DNA from: Nemopilema nomurai
Taxonomy: Eukaryota > Cnidaria > Scyphozoa > Rhizostomeae > Rhizostomatidae
Length of the DNA: 64,000 nt
NCBI GenBank assembly: GCA_003864495.1
Contig: ML133457.1
Span: forward strand, 930,001 to 994,000
Direction: 5' to 3'
This document shows positions 12,567 to 25,900 of the stretch, in pieces. Made by a program: the position numbers and the translations under genes. Positions within the stretch are counted from its first letter, which is position 1; each line of letters begins with the position of its first letter. The notes under the pieces are model-generated. The model ran no database searches and was not told the DNA's origin. It saw only the letters and a program-made list of their open reading frames with translations.

Positions 12567-12738
12567 CTGACTTCAAATCTTTGAAGTTGTCTCTTAGCTG
12601 GTCTACAATTACTCGTGCCTGTGATTCCTGATTTTCTGATTTTCGTGTAAAAGCGGCAATCAGGGCCAATAAATCATCAGAAAAAGGTAAATGAAGAAAG
12701 AAATGGGTTAGGAGGTCAAGGGTCAAGAGTCGTGCTGT
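12567..12738 (-). CDS. Possible orphan coding exon (unknown protein)
   Basis: A minus-strand frame of 57 codons is bounded by a plausible acceptor (TTTCCAG at the high-coordinate end) and a possible GTTTTG donor. The peptide begins TARLLTLDLLTHFFLHLP and ends QARVIVDQLRDNFKDLKS. Composition is protein-like, an amphipathic helix-rich segment, but I do not recognise a family and found no neighbouring exon. It could be one exon of a long-intron gene, a pseudogene piece or chance. Confidence 0.2.
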
Positions 12739-15700
12739 CTGGAAATGGTAACTGAGCGTAAGTAAATAATGATATTTTTTCCAAACATTCTCATCTGGAA
12801 ACTTAGATAAAATTATGAATGCTTTTTGCCTTTGTAGACATGTAACTAAACTCTGGTAGTGAAACTATAATGAGAATTAAAATGCCAATTGATGGAAGAT
12901 GCTAAAAGTGATGCGTGAAATAAACAAGGTTTTTTAATATTTAAAAAGAAACTTTTGTTGGTACCTGCCAAAGGCTTAATGATTCTAGAAGGGAATTTTC
13001 GGTTCGTTACGAGAATAAAGGCACTTTTTCATTTTGATAGAGCCATAGTCCAAAATTAAGAAGACCACATTCTTGTTCTTTAAAAAGCTTAATCAACAAA
13101 ATAAATTGTCTTGAAAGTAAATTTGATTGTGAATCTTGAAAACTTTAAATGAAATCTCAATATAATGAGATTGAATAAAATCTACAAGACAAGTCGGGTA
13201 CCGAGACATTTATTGAAAGCGCTCCTCGCAAAATGAATGTCTAGACTTCCGAAATAATTAATTCACATTTTTAGAAGCTTGGGATTTGGGGTCATGAATT
13301 ATAAAAGCCATAATTTCGTAAAACTTGCTCATTTTCAGCAGCTGCACATAACATCTGCCTAACTTTACGACATCAAGCAAGACTGTAAAGCAGATCTTAA
13401 TATCCGCTTGTCAAAGATGTTTTCTTGCGAAACCAAGGAATTTCCTTCAATCAAAATGCCTATCACAGCAATAATTTTGACGGAAATTATATTGCTGATT
13501 AAAGTCATAAAGCTCTGAAAAATCCATTGATTGGCTGTTATTAATTTTCGTGATGGAAATAGAACTTATGGAAAGAAAAAATTGTTATCGCGCGATAAAA
13601 AGAGAAAATTAGATTATAAGTTATGCTAACATTCACTGTCATCTTAGTTGCGGATTCAAGGCTTTTTATTGTTCTCCTACCTAATGTTGATAGCTGATTC
13701 AAATTCCAAAGCTAAGGCGGGTAACAATTACATTTATCAAATCCCACTTTTTCTAGGAAACTTCTATTCGTTGTACAGAGTTCATCTGAAGTGTCTAGCA
13801 ATAAATCGGGCTTAATAGTGTTTTGAGACGACCATGAAACGAGGTGTTGTACACCACCTTGAATGTGTTCAATGGAACAATTGTTGTGATTTACTTTCCA
13901 AAGAAACAGTGATTAATTGTAATCCATAATGGCTTCCCTTTCAATTCACGATGCATGGTCATTGAACTATTTTCATACAATTTTATGACAACTTTAGTGA
14001 ATGATAGCTTTCAAGACTTGCTTGTTTCAACTGACTTGAAAGTACTGTTATTGGCTAGAGGCAAATTACGAATTGAAAAATTAATGCCGAGCCTCTGGTA
14101 ATAACTTCCTTTCGTACCACGAGATGAATAGATTTATTCTTGCGTTTTGCTATTTGTTTTTCCTATCTGTATAAAAAATGGGGAAGCGGCACAATTTCAT
14201 AGAAGCACTTTTATAGAGCCACCTTGACGGACCTGCAATGCACCTTTATAGGATCATGTCAAACAAGTCTGTTTCAATCCGAGGCTCACAATCTAACATT
14301 CAGTCATTTTGTGATTCAGGGCCTTACATGGTATCGAGACAATTTTCTCCTTGCTAGCTCATTATGGCCCTCTGTTGCAGATGGTTTTGCCAGCTGATTT
14401 CTCATGCACGTGACATTCTAGTGGCTCAAACGGACGTCGCTCAAAGAAACGGCACAATGAATGGACAAACTCTTTCGAAGTTGACTTTTCCATGAAGGGT
14501 AACGAAGCCAAAGAGGCAGGGTATCCACTCCTCCACAGCGCTGAATCTGCCGAGATATTTCATACCCAAATACACTTGATAAATTGTACCTACTTGAACT
14601 CTGATGCAATTTTTCCATTTCCTTTCTTTATATTTTTTTATTATAGTATGCCCTTTCCTCATAGTAATACCGTTCTTCAATTGTAAATCGCATTTTTAGA
14701 TATTTAGCTTGCTTGGTCATCTATGCAAGACGCTATGGTGTTAACATAGTGCTTTTCCAACCTTTTCATAGCGTAGCCTGAAATAATCTTAATCAGGATA
14801 AGACGCTTTATAGATTAGAAGAAAGTCATCAGACAGATTCTGGGTCCTACCAGACCAGCTTAGGATTTGTCGTGATATGGCAGGAACAATTAGAATTGAT
14901 CAAAAGCATGCCCCTCTTTTCCAGCATTAAAAAATCTTGCTAAAAATGAGGGGTTTTTAATAGTTGCCTTAGGTCAAAATTGGAACGAATGGTAAAAAAT
15001 AAATTAACCTAGTATTCAATCAACAAACAGCAACGTTTTTAGATTAGGCTTATCCCCGAATCAGATCGCAGGCTTCTCAAGTTTGCGTTCTTCGAGAGCC
15101 TTCGCAGATCAGTAGCCAGAGAACACCTGCGCTCCTGGATCTTGTTCAAATGAGCTTTCCAAAACAAATTCCACATGTGAGATGTTATGGTCAACACGAG
15201 AGAAGATCTCAATGTACAATAACCGTCCAGGTTAGGGACGCAGGGGAACAAGCAAGCAAGCGCCTGTCTGACTGCGTCAAGTATTTAAGTTCCGATGCTC
15301 ATCAATGACGTCACAGTTGTACAACAACGCTGATAGAGACGGGGCTGGCTTGGCAAAAGCTGTAATTACTGCCATTATATCTTAAATTACAAGAAGAGCC
15401 GCATCAAAGCTCCACAACATTTCATAATTGCCGTGACTTGCCGCATGTCTGTTTGGTGCTCTGTGCAATTTCAACAAGTGTTTTTGCAGTGAGTGACGAT
15501 GGATGAGTTGCTGGCTAGGCCGGGTTGGCTAAACTGTTTTGTTGGCTCTCGTGTTGGAAGAAAACTATTTTGGTAGTGGAGTTTCGCCGTCTGCCAGTGA
15601 GTAAAGTCAACTTTTGAACTGTTTTCATGTTTTTTAAACTCAGCTCTAACTTCAAAGGTTACATACCAAGTTCACAAAGCCGTGAAGATTATGCGGTATT

Positions 15701-18700
15701 CTAACGCGTCACCTTGCAAATACCGGCAAATTTATGTGATTCATAAAATTCAATCATATCCCTGATGCATTATTTCCTATTGAAAATGGACGAAGCAACC
15801 GGTGACGCCTTGTCCTATCACACTTTCAGGGGCTGTGGACAGAATATACAGAAGTTCCTGGTTTTTTTCATATATGTTAAAACATCCCGAAGAAAAAGTT
15901 TGCCTTCGTTGAGTGTTTCGTGTATTACGGTGAGAATGATTTCAGCGACACCAAATTCCGTTCGTTGGGACCAAGTGAACAGAGTGACGTACAGATTCCA
16001 AGCCCTAAATTTTCAGAGTGATGGTAAGTCAAATTATATCCTAAATATTTGCCGATCATAGGCAATTTTAATCGAAAATTATCCAATGTGATCCGTGTTA
16101 ACAAAGCTGACATTTCCTCTTTTGTGACAATTTGCACACTTTATTAACGCCTTATGTCACCGTTGCTTTTGTTCTTATTTTCAATAATCCTATACCAGTT
16201 GCACAAATGAAGAAGGATGAGTTTAAACCGTGCGAGAATTTGGATCTAGAACTGTTTATTTGCCGGTTTGCATCGGTTAATTCTTGTATAAGTTTTTCTG
16301 GCAAACAAGAGATAAAATCGTATAAAAATAGATGTGAAGTGATACATTATCTCCATCCCCCTCAGTTGTTGGTTTATTTTTGTTGTATTTGACATGCTAA
16401 TCTGCGTTAGAATTGATGCTCTAATTCTGAATAGTTTTGGAATTCATTACTAATTTATTGGAACAAGTCTCCAGGCTTGCGGGTTTTATCTTGAAAACAG
16501 CCATGGAGATTAATGGCTAAATAACAGGCAAAAGTTTTTATGGGTTTCTGTAATCTTGTCAAATACAGTAGTTTTATTTGTTCATATGTTGCCTTCCATA
16601 TTTTTGGTTCTTGGTTAGAGCCCACAATCATATTTTTGGTAGACTTATTTGTATTTCAAGAGACTCCTCTCTAGTAATTGGTGGAAACTTTGTTTAAACT
16701 ACAAAATGGTTTTTTGATGGGGATTACCGAAGCTCAGCCTACCAAGTCTTCACTAGAAAGAATTGATTGTCTTGTTCACTAAATACACACCCCTCCTTCA
16801 ACATTACTCTGTTAAGAGATTCTTCATGGTGCTTGTTACCATGCAATTTTGTCAGCCACAATCTAATATCACCACAAAGCCACTCTGTGTTTGATAAAAA
16901 CCCAAATCTTTAGCATGTAAAACTTCTATTTTACTGTTTCTCTTGTATAAATCTTGCAGTGAAGAGTAAGGCTTTTCTAAAGCTTTTCCCAATGCCAAAT
17001 TTGAATCTGACACTTTGTTTCTCTGAATTATGAATAGTGCTAACAGTGAAAATATTCTTTTGGTTAAATAATGATGGAATTAGATTTGCTTTCCCCATTT
17101 AGTTTATTGTTTTTATAATTTTGTTTTTATTTACAATGCTGAGGCTATGTAAGACTTTTTTGTGGTAGGCTTACTTCTAAGTAAGTAGATGTAAAAATGA
17201 TTTATCTTATTATTTGAGTTTTTCAAATGTTAATGTAAGTCTTGGAGGAAACAATGTGTTTTAAATTGTTGTGACTTGAAGCTTTTTAGTTATAAATTAA
17301 TTGGCAAGTACCTTTTATGGGCAGACACCATTCTTGTAGATGTACATGAAAAGGTGCAATAGTTCACCACATTTCTCATCAAGAAAGGAATGACCAAATA
17401 GTGATTTATGATGTTTGCTAAAAAATCATCCAATTCTTTTGTAAGAATCTTTATCACATTAAATCTTTAAAGACAAAGTAATTGATTTTATATCCTCCTA
17501 GAACATTTATTAATTAAGTGGTGGCTCATTTTTCATTACTAAAGAGCGGTTAATCCTCTTTATCTCAGTTTCCTTGTGAACGATGCCTGTTGGATGTCTT
17601 CATCCTGATATATTATGCAGCAGCACCATAGTGGCCCAGGAAACCAATAAGTTGCAGCGAATTTTCTTTCACTTAGGGTCATCGTGACCCAGAAGTCTTT
17701 GTCGTTGAATTTTATGCATGATTTTACTCTTCATAATAGGCTCCATACATTTTTCAACAGTTCTTTTCACTAATGAAATCACCTTGCGAACAAATTTATC
17801 ATTTTGCAGTCTTCTACACTTAAGAGCAAAAGGCCTTTTTTACTTCTTACCACTGTGAGCCCATGCAAAAAGTTTTGAAATGTTTTGTTTTTGATAATTT
17901 TGAGGTAGCCTTGTTTAACAAGGTAGATCCATTATTTGGAATAAAAAACCAGGCTCTTGTTGTGCTCTTTTTGAAAAGAAGAACTGATCATTTGACTGTT
18001 ACAGAACCCAGACCAAAAGGGTTTAGATTACATACTGAAGAACATGCATTTTATTTCTTTACATTTATCTTTCTGCTGAATGATAAATGAGTAAGCAGAA
18101 TTAAAATCAAATACCTTCTTAGAGAGGGGGCTGTACTTGTTCCAAAAATTTACACCATAGCACTCAAAGCACTGTTATCCCATTCAAAAATTTTCAACAG
18201 CTAGGCTGAAAATTGTAGCAGTTACCCTTATGAAAGGCAGCCCCTTAAACCCTGTCATATAGCAAATCCCTCCATTTAGCAAATCCCTCCATTTAGCAAA
18301 TCCCTCCATTTAGCAAACCCCTCCATTTAGCAAACCCCTTTCATGTGCCATTCTCTGAATTTCTTGGTTTAACAAGGCTCTTTTGCTTTATATCTCTGTC
18401 AGTGTAAATTTATTCTCCACCAGGTTAAACTTTGTGGGTAGCTCATTCTGTGTTGACTGTCTATTGTTTTCCTACATTTTTTCTGTAATGGATCCCTTTC
18501 CTTGTCTGATATAGTGGTTTACTGATTAGCAACCATAGCCTGAAAATTGGACCAATCTCATTTGCTTTTCTAAGGTCAAGTTATGTCCATATGGTGTAAG
18601 TGGATATGGTACCTCCTTTGTAAGCAAATTGCTCTATGGTTCTTGGACTCGAAATGTTCTGTATACAGTCCTTCGTATCACATTCCGTGTTTACAGAAAT

Positions 18701-20465
18701 TGCCCACGTAGCTTTTTTAGTGCCTTGTTAACCTATTTTGACCACTTGAGGATAGGCATTCAACTGCTCCGCCATTTCATTGAATTTGAATTTAGGAAAA
18801 TGTGGAAAGGCCTCTGATGTGGAAAGTGTCTCAATACTTTTGTCTAATTGACATTTCAGATGGAACACTTGTGTTGAGAATTGTACCTTTTAGAAATGTT
18901 ATAAGTAGTTGAATAGGTTTTGGAAACTTATCCTTTTCAGAAGTCCTAAGTTGGGTGGTTTTAAAAACTAATCCTTCCCAGAAGTCTTAGAACATATCTA
19001 CAGCATGAGTCTCCAACATCCTGAAACTTTGAACGTTTCAAAGAATTTCCAGAGAACCGTGATATTCCCAAGGCTTTTGTGTTCAATTTGTAAACCTATT
19101 GAAAGATCGCAATTTCAATGACGTTGGTCGCTTCCAAGACAACGTCATCGTTTTGTCCAATGACGTCATTCGAGCGATGTCTTCTACCCGGATAAATTTG
19201 TTTATTGTCATAAAGTCAACTGTTATCGCCGCTTTCTAGCGCGTTTGCTGCACTTAACAACTGTGTTATCAGCGATTGTTTTAACACTCTGCTTTTTCAC
19301 AGGCCATTTTTGAATTATAAATCTTCTAACATCCTCTTCAGTTAGTATTCTTGAAATCTCAGGGAATTGTTGTGCACGATCCTTACAAAATACTTCTCCA
19401 TATTTTCGCCTTTATTTTATAACTATTTCTTACTGTTTTTTATGTTCCTTAATTCTCGATACTATGTGGATATATATTATACTCACTAAAATACACCTTT
19501 CGCGTTGTTTTTATTTCGTTTCTTGCTTAGCCATTGATGTTTTCATTATTTAAGAATGAGTTTTGGTGCTTTTTTGTAAACCAAGCAAATCAGTCTATTT
19601 TTTGGTTAAATTTAGTCAAGTTCTTGATAGCCTTAAGCCGTAAATAAGTCTCTTCTTTCTTGATAACTAATTTATTCGTTGCTGATTTCAATATGATCAC
19701 AACGAACGTGTAACAATAGCGCTGAATGTTGAAACAATAACCCTTTCTTACGTCACAAACTGTTTTTTCCGAAACAAATTTTGTCGTAATTTTCCGGCGA
19801 TTCTGAACTTTGAGCGTTTATCTATATCTGGAAAACGAGTAAAGATTTTTCTCTAAAAATTTCAGGATAGCTGCTAACTTTCACCTAGCTACCAATTTCT
19901 GCAAAAATCTCGGAAAATTTTTTCTGGGTTGGAGTGGCCCTTATTCCTTATTCCTAATCTTATTCCTTGACTCGCAAAGCTCACGTTCTTGCCCTGTTCT
20001 TTTCTAGTCCTGGAGGCCTTGGTGTTGAATTCGCCCCCGTTGTCAAGGTTCGTATTCTCCGTCAATCTCACCGTCACACATCTCCTGTTTCCCACGAATA
20101 TTCAGAATTCTAATTGATTTTGCTCGTGTTTTGGCCTATTTGCGCGCGCGTTTGCTCATAATGACATCAGACTTATTGAGATCAATCCGGAAAATGGCGC
20201 TTAGCGAATGCTAATTGCTTGCTCGACAAGTCATTCCGCGCTCTCCTCGACAAACCAAGCCACAATTATCTGCAGGGCATCGCACGCAACACGTGGGCAA
20301 ACCCGAGTTTCTTTTGTAATGTGTGCGTTGCTTGAAAGTCATCAGAACATTTTTGTTGAAAATTATATACGTTTCTCAGTGAATGAGTTCCGGGCAACTG
20401 AGAGTTGTGCGGTGACCGCTGCGGTGGAGCGTGTCAGCCGACCCACGTGGCTTCGTTTTTCTAGC
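12739..20465. other. Gene-poor intergenic DNA
   Basis: No convincing coding gene was found. At 15.3-16.1 kb there are two strong splice-donor-like sites (GTGAGT after 15597 and GTAAGT after 16023) and a full CRE palindrome at 15306-15313, possibly an untranslated or noncoding spliced transcript. A second CRE lies at 19161-19168. A 17-bp tandem repeat lies at 18260-18342. DNA close to 20100-20460 is relatively CpG-rich and probably belongs to the promoter of the next gene. Confidence 0.45.
18260..18342. repeat. 17-bp tandem repeat, five copies
   Basis: The unit TAGCAAATCCCTCCATT starts at 18260, 18277, 18294, 18311 and 18328. The later copies carry a T-to-C change giving CAAACCCC. It is a short minisatellite in intergenic DNA. 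Confidence 0.9.
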
Positions 20466-22942
20466 ATGGCGCGTTTTAAGCTCTTTAATTTTATTTTGCT
20501 TACTTTTATCAGCGCACTTTATTCGACGTCGCCTTTTTCATTTTCTAGAAGAAGTAGAAGAAAGCCTATTATCCGAGGAATGAAGTCGGATTGCTCCGGA
20601 AACAAAGTCGAGTTCTTAAGAGCCCGAAGTCTCGAAAGACGAAGCTTGTCATTTGACGAAGGAATCGCGGATAACCAAAAAAGCGAATTGAAATTTTATG
20701 AAAAGTCGCGTGTAAGTCATGACCGATACGGGTCGGGTCGGGAGGATCAAGGTCCCGTGGTATTCGAGCCAAGAAGACGACCTGTATTTGGCGCTGTTGA
20801 GAACACGATCGATGCCAATAAGGCCAAGGTTGTCGAAAATGATCATAACATTGATAATATAAGCTGCTTATCAGTCGATTGCAGTCAAACAGACACTGAT
20901 ATTGACGAGCTCAGTAATAAGTCGGTGAGTAGGGTTCAATCAGATTTGCAGATGATTAACAGGCTATTTCACCTGCTTCAGTGACTTTTAATTTGCCGGC
21001 TTCTTTTGCGAGTAAGGCTGATTCCTTGCACATGCTTATGATAAATTTAGTATTGGGATCTTAATATGATATGAGCGACAGACTTTTTGCAGTTTGAATT
21101 CTGTACTTTCCGGACATACAGCTTGCGGGTTTATACCAGTTTTTGATCCGGGCACGTTTTTGATCCGGGCACGTTTTTGATCCGGGCACGTTTTCAGCAA
21201 CATACCGGGTTATCGAACTGTCTCATGCGGTCGGGCTATGCTTTACTAATACTCCGGACATAGCATCATGTAGTGCTTGAAATCCATTTTGTCAACTGTG
21301 CTCTTTAATAATGTGTTTCATTGCAGAAAGAGTCATTGATACAATTAATCAAGGACCTGCGGTATGAGATTCGAGAATTAAAGCGGGATGGAGACAAAAG
21401 AAATCCTGGCTCAGAAACGAGGCCCGATCAAAAGCAAGCAGTCAGTCAAACGAGGTCGGTGCTTTCACATTTCCGGTTGCGTCTCAGTAGCTCCTAGGGC
21501 TTTGGATGTCTTTTCTAGCCTATAGAAAGGTAACCCGGTCTTTTCAGAGGCAGCGCTAGACATATTGTTAGATGGTGGTTGGAATTTATGTTTCGGTGAA
21601 ACAAACTAATATATGCAGTACTATGATTCTATGATTCTATCTATCATATCAAAGAAGTAAACAAAACTGATTAGCAGATCATTTACCAGAGTGTAGCTCA
21701 TATGATTCCTCTCTTACTCACCAACTTTATCTAGTTTAGTCATTAAAGGACTGAAACTCCAAACCATCTCAAAGCAGACGAGTTAATTACGTAGATGATC
21801 TCTTTGGTCTCACGCTTAATTTGCGTAAATGATTCCTTCGACCTAATCTTTGTCCAGCTGCAGTAAGACACAATTAACTTTTGTGATATTGATTCTAATC
21901 GAATATTCTTTAGGATTCGCTCATTAAAAGCTAATAAATCTAAAGTCGAATATTCTTTATGATTCACTCATTAAAAGCTAATAAATCTAAGAGGGTTTGG
22001 AAGCAATATTCATTGATTCTATTATTAATTGAGGATTATTTAACGCTTTTGAGTAGAAGCCAGCTTTAGTATAAAGCCTTCAGACTGAACTTCTTGTGAT
22101 TTTATGCTAAGTTTGAAGGAATCAACAAAACATTAGATTTGATAAGACAATGCCTTCTGAATTGCCCAATTTTCGAAAGGCCTTTTCACTTTTATTATTT
22201 TCTCAAGTTTCGCAAGGAAGTAGAAATTTTTTACCTGAATTTCGAATATTTCGCGCACATGACCTTCGAGTTTAACTGAAACTGCTCAGACTTCATCACA
22301 GTCGTAGCTTCCTTAATGTTTCATGAATCAATGTGTGAGATAATCTGTTCCTTCTCTCTTAGTGAAGTATGTTGCCACTGTCATCTGTCCCAAGACTCCC
22401 GGAATCAGCCTGAATCTCTAGTGATAAAGGACCAGGTGCTTTTCAGCAAGGACCTGCTTTTTCCTCATATGCAGCAATTAGAGTTAGAGGTAAAAAATGT
22501 TCATATCCAAACCAATTACATTTTTCTTTCCAATAAACACACTTATTTGGCAACACTAAAGTTCCCTCTAACAAATGTTTTCAAATATTTTAGTTAGATT
22601 CTTTCTACTTGTGGTTATGGTCTTTCAGAGTCTTTAGCATCAGCCTTTTTCTTATTTTCACAGGTACATAGAACCCGGAAGATAGCGAACATGTTTGAGG
22701 ACGAAATATCTAGTCTAAAAGATAGATTCTCAAGCGTTTTGACTCGGACCAAAAACCTGGAAAAAATCAAAAGTCCTCCAGCCAACTCAACGTTTTCTGA
22801 GAAGACAGAGAAAATAAAAGAATTGTGTAATGGATTATCGAGTGGAACCGAGGAAGTTGCTTCCCAAAACGTGACTAAAAATTTATGCGATGAAGGAACG
22901 GTTGGTTTGGTGAATTTGGATCCTGTTTCGGTTTTAGGTTAA
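20466..22942 (+). CDS. Predicted secreted/luminal coiled-coil protein, no family recognised, four exons
   Basis: Exons 20466-20924, 21327-21454, 22363-22489 and 22664-22942 join in perfect phase (0, 2, 0) to give 330 residues; donors are GTGAGT, GTCGGT and GTAAAA. The chosen ATG has good context (AGCATGG) and starts a signal-peptide-like segment, MARFKLFNFILLTFISALYS, followed at about residue 28 by RRSRRK, a possible furin-type site. The middle is charged and low in hydrophobic residues. Exon 2 (ESLIQLIKDLRYEIRELKR) and exons 3-4 look like coiled coil, with the cysteine/histidine-rich EVCCHCH between them. The frame also has an earlier ATG at 20208 that would add 86 residues and bury the signal peptide. 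I recognise no homologue; function is unknown. Secretion rests on the N-terminus alone. Confidence 0.6.
21140..21190. repeat. Exact 17-bp tandem repeat, three copies
   Basis: The unit TTTTTGATCCGGGCACG is repeated three times without change inside the first intron of the orphan gene. A recent slippage or duplication event is likely. Confidence 0.95.
21900..21992. repeat. 47-bp direct tandem duplication
   Basis: Two adjacent copies begin near 21900 and 21947; each contains CGAATATTCTTTA and CTCATTAAAAGCTAATAAAT. They differ at only a few bases. They lie in intron 2 of the orphan gene. Confidence 0.9.
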
Positions 22943-25900
22943 TTCCACAGTAAAGTCGAGTCGAACACGACTTTAAACGGCACGACTTCTTGGTGATGTA
23001 AAATACTGTCTTTTGATTGTTTTGCCTTTAAAAGGAGAGCAGTTATAAATTCTAATCGATTTTTTACAATGTTAATGAAGAATACGGTATGGCAGCGGAC
23101 GCATGTGAATTTTATATAGCTGATGCTACCAAATCTTTTCGCACAATATTATCCAGCTTTTTTTCGCAAAGAAGCTCATATAATCTTTTCGCATAAATTT
23201 CCTAAAACGCATGCTTGACGTATTCTTTTCAGCTATAGGTTTTATAGCTAATATTTAATTTTTTTAAGAACGTCCTTCCACACAACTATGACGCAGTCAA
23301 AGGAATCCATTTAGAAACTTATTTTATTTAAAATTCCACTATTAATTTTGTTATTCTCAACGCATCGTTCTCATTACTCGAATGAACTGCAGAATTATAG
23401 TCAGTTAAACAGTCGCAGGAATTATAATTTTTCCAGTAGTTTGAAGGTGCTCTATTCGTTCTGATCGCTTCTTATTCGAAGCTAAATTTGTATAATCAGT
23501 CAATTCTACACACGTTTGCACGTCTCCGTCTGTTTAAAGGCAGCTGCACTGAAGTTTCTGTCTCATAGATACCTCCAAGTAAATGAAATAATCTCTTTTG
23601 TGATGAAATTCATCTTCGTTGCAACTTTAGGAGTTTATTTTCGCTCCGCGCATTTTTATCAGCTCTTTCAGGAGCGTTCTTTGAGGTAGTCTCAATTTGT
23701 TTTAAATTGTCTAGTTGATGCCTATTTGCAAGTCTGATGCGCACGGTAATCCATTTCATGCTTAGCTTGCAATTCGAACACTCGTTGGGTCAGTGTATGT
23801 TGTAGAAGATGTTTTAAACATCACAAATTCTATGTTATGGTCGTATGTATGAAATCATTAAGCGATATGTCGTGTTTTTAACAAAGTCTTCATTCTGCCC
23901 AAGTTTGTGCACTTAAACAATGCCAAAATTCAATTCTATCAAATTGTGGTGGCACCGCGATCTGATCTTGAAATGCACAAGGCCCGAATTCCTCTTGACC
24001 ATTCAGTAAAGCCATAAACAGTGCGCTTTATTTAGGGCAACAACACAATGAGAGCGAGGATATGCTTGAAAATGACGTAACTTGACCAAATTTGATTATG
24101 TGCGTTTCTTTTTTCACCGACGTTTCCTAAGAAATTGTCGACCTACACCATTTGTGGCTTGATTTATCTGTGTCAAAAACTCTTCTGGGGAATGATTGCT
24201 GAGTTATTTATGAATGAGAATTAATCGAAGGGTGATTTGGTGTCGTCTTATGCATTTAAGTGGCAAGATTATTTCTGTTTCTGTCGCTGGGAAAGCTTAA
24301 GTTTCCTTGGGAAACTATAACCCAGTTAAAGGCAGCGTACAGCGTCAATAGAAAACCTTCCCTTTATCTAGACTAATCTATGTTCTATTCAAATTGGTTA
24401 TAAATTCAAATATTTGTGTTTCTCATAAGGAGGGGACGCCTAAATAGGATATAGAAAAGCTCTCTCGAGACTTTCCCAATGAGCATCTTGCTCTTATAAA
24501 TTTCCCATGGCATTGTATTCCAAGTCAGAAAGTTTGCTTCCTTTCCAAAGGAGTTTTTCTGCCTCTTTCACACGATAACATTGTTTGCGGCCTCGCCATC
24601 TTTATGACAGTACATGTCAATATTCTTTGTCAGAATCGCGAAACCATTCGAGTTTTTCAATTCCTTTCTTGATAGAAACATAATACTTTGTCTAAACATT
24701 TGATAACCCTAAAATTGTTTAAAAAAATTCAGGAAGCATTTTAGAAAGATGTTTTGAATCTGGGCATCTGACTTTAAAGCCTCAGGAGTACAGATCAGTT
24801 TTCACACGAGAGAAATGTTGCCTTCCCCGCTGCTCCTTCCTGCCTCCCAAGGACATCTCAGTATACCGCAACGTTATATCCTTAACCGCACCTTCTCAAA
24901 GCAAAGTTGAATGCGTAATTTCTACAGCCTTTCCCGATCGGAATTTCCTCGGTGATGTATTCTGTGTTGGATCTTTGTCAATTGCATCACACTGCTCTGT
25001 ACTGTTTCACAATACTTCCCTTTAGCAGTGTTTCAGATGGAAGGAAATGTAGTGCAATTTTGAATTTTCTAGCTTTTGTGGTTTCACCGCATTATCAAGG
25101 TTGAGTAGAAATGGTTACATTATCGGCAATTTGTAACATACACCACAATTCGTAAATGTGTTTTAACGGCCTTTAACACGTCATATCAGCTGACGCCATC
25201 TCGCTTACGCATTTGAAGTTCCGTGACCATCACGAGTTACGTACGATATGAATACGTGGAAAGAGGAAATTTAGAGAGCGCAATATACAACACTCGGTTG
25301 AGGTGAAAAGGATCGGGCAATGTTAATAGCACTCACGTTAGTTTGAGTGAAGGCAAAGAAGTCATATTTGCGGGTAAACATTTGGTTGTTCTGGCGGTGG
25401 ATGTAGTGGTGAAAGGCTTGGTGGATCGGCGTATTTCGTAAACTTATTAGCGCGGACTTAGAATATTTATTAGCTTGAGAGAAAGGATTTTCGTATTTTG
25501 TTTTTCTTGACGGATCACTTATTTTCCCGATATTCTGCAACGTATTTCGGACTTCTGATTGCAAAGAGAGTAAAATGGCTGCGTAGCCTGATTTAAAACT
25601 GCTGTGGAGGTGATATTTTTTGGAAAACGCGGATTATGTAGGGCAACCATCGTCTTTCATGAGATTCCTTCTACAAACATTTGAGTAAGGGAATGCAGAT
25701 AGCTTTAATCCACCTGTAGCTTCCAAAAGATTTTACATAAAGAGCATTCATTATTGAAAATCTTGGCCTATATGGTCTGAATTGCTGATTACATGTTGCT
25801 GATTCACCAGAGTAAACAGAACTGAAAAACCTGTTCTTGTTGAGAACTGAATCACTCTTTCGGCACAAGAATAATTATAGATAGAACAAACCAAAATGAA

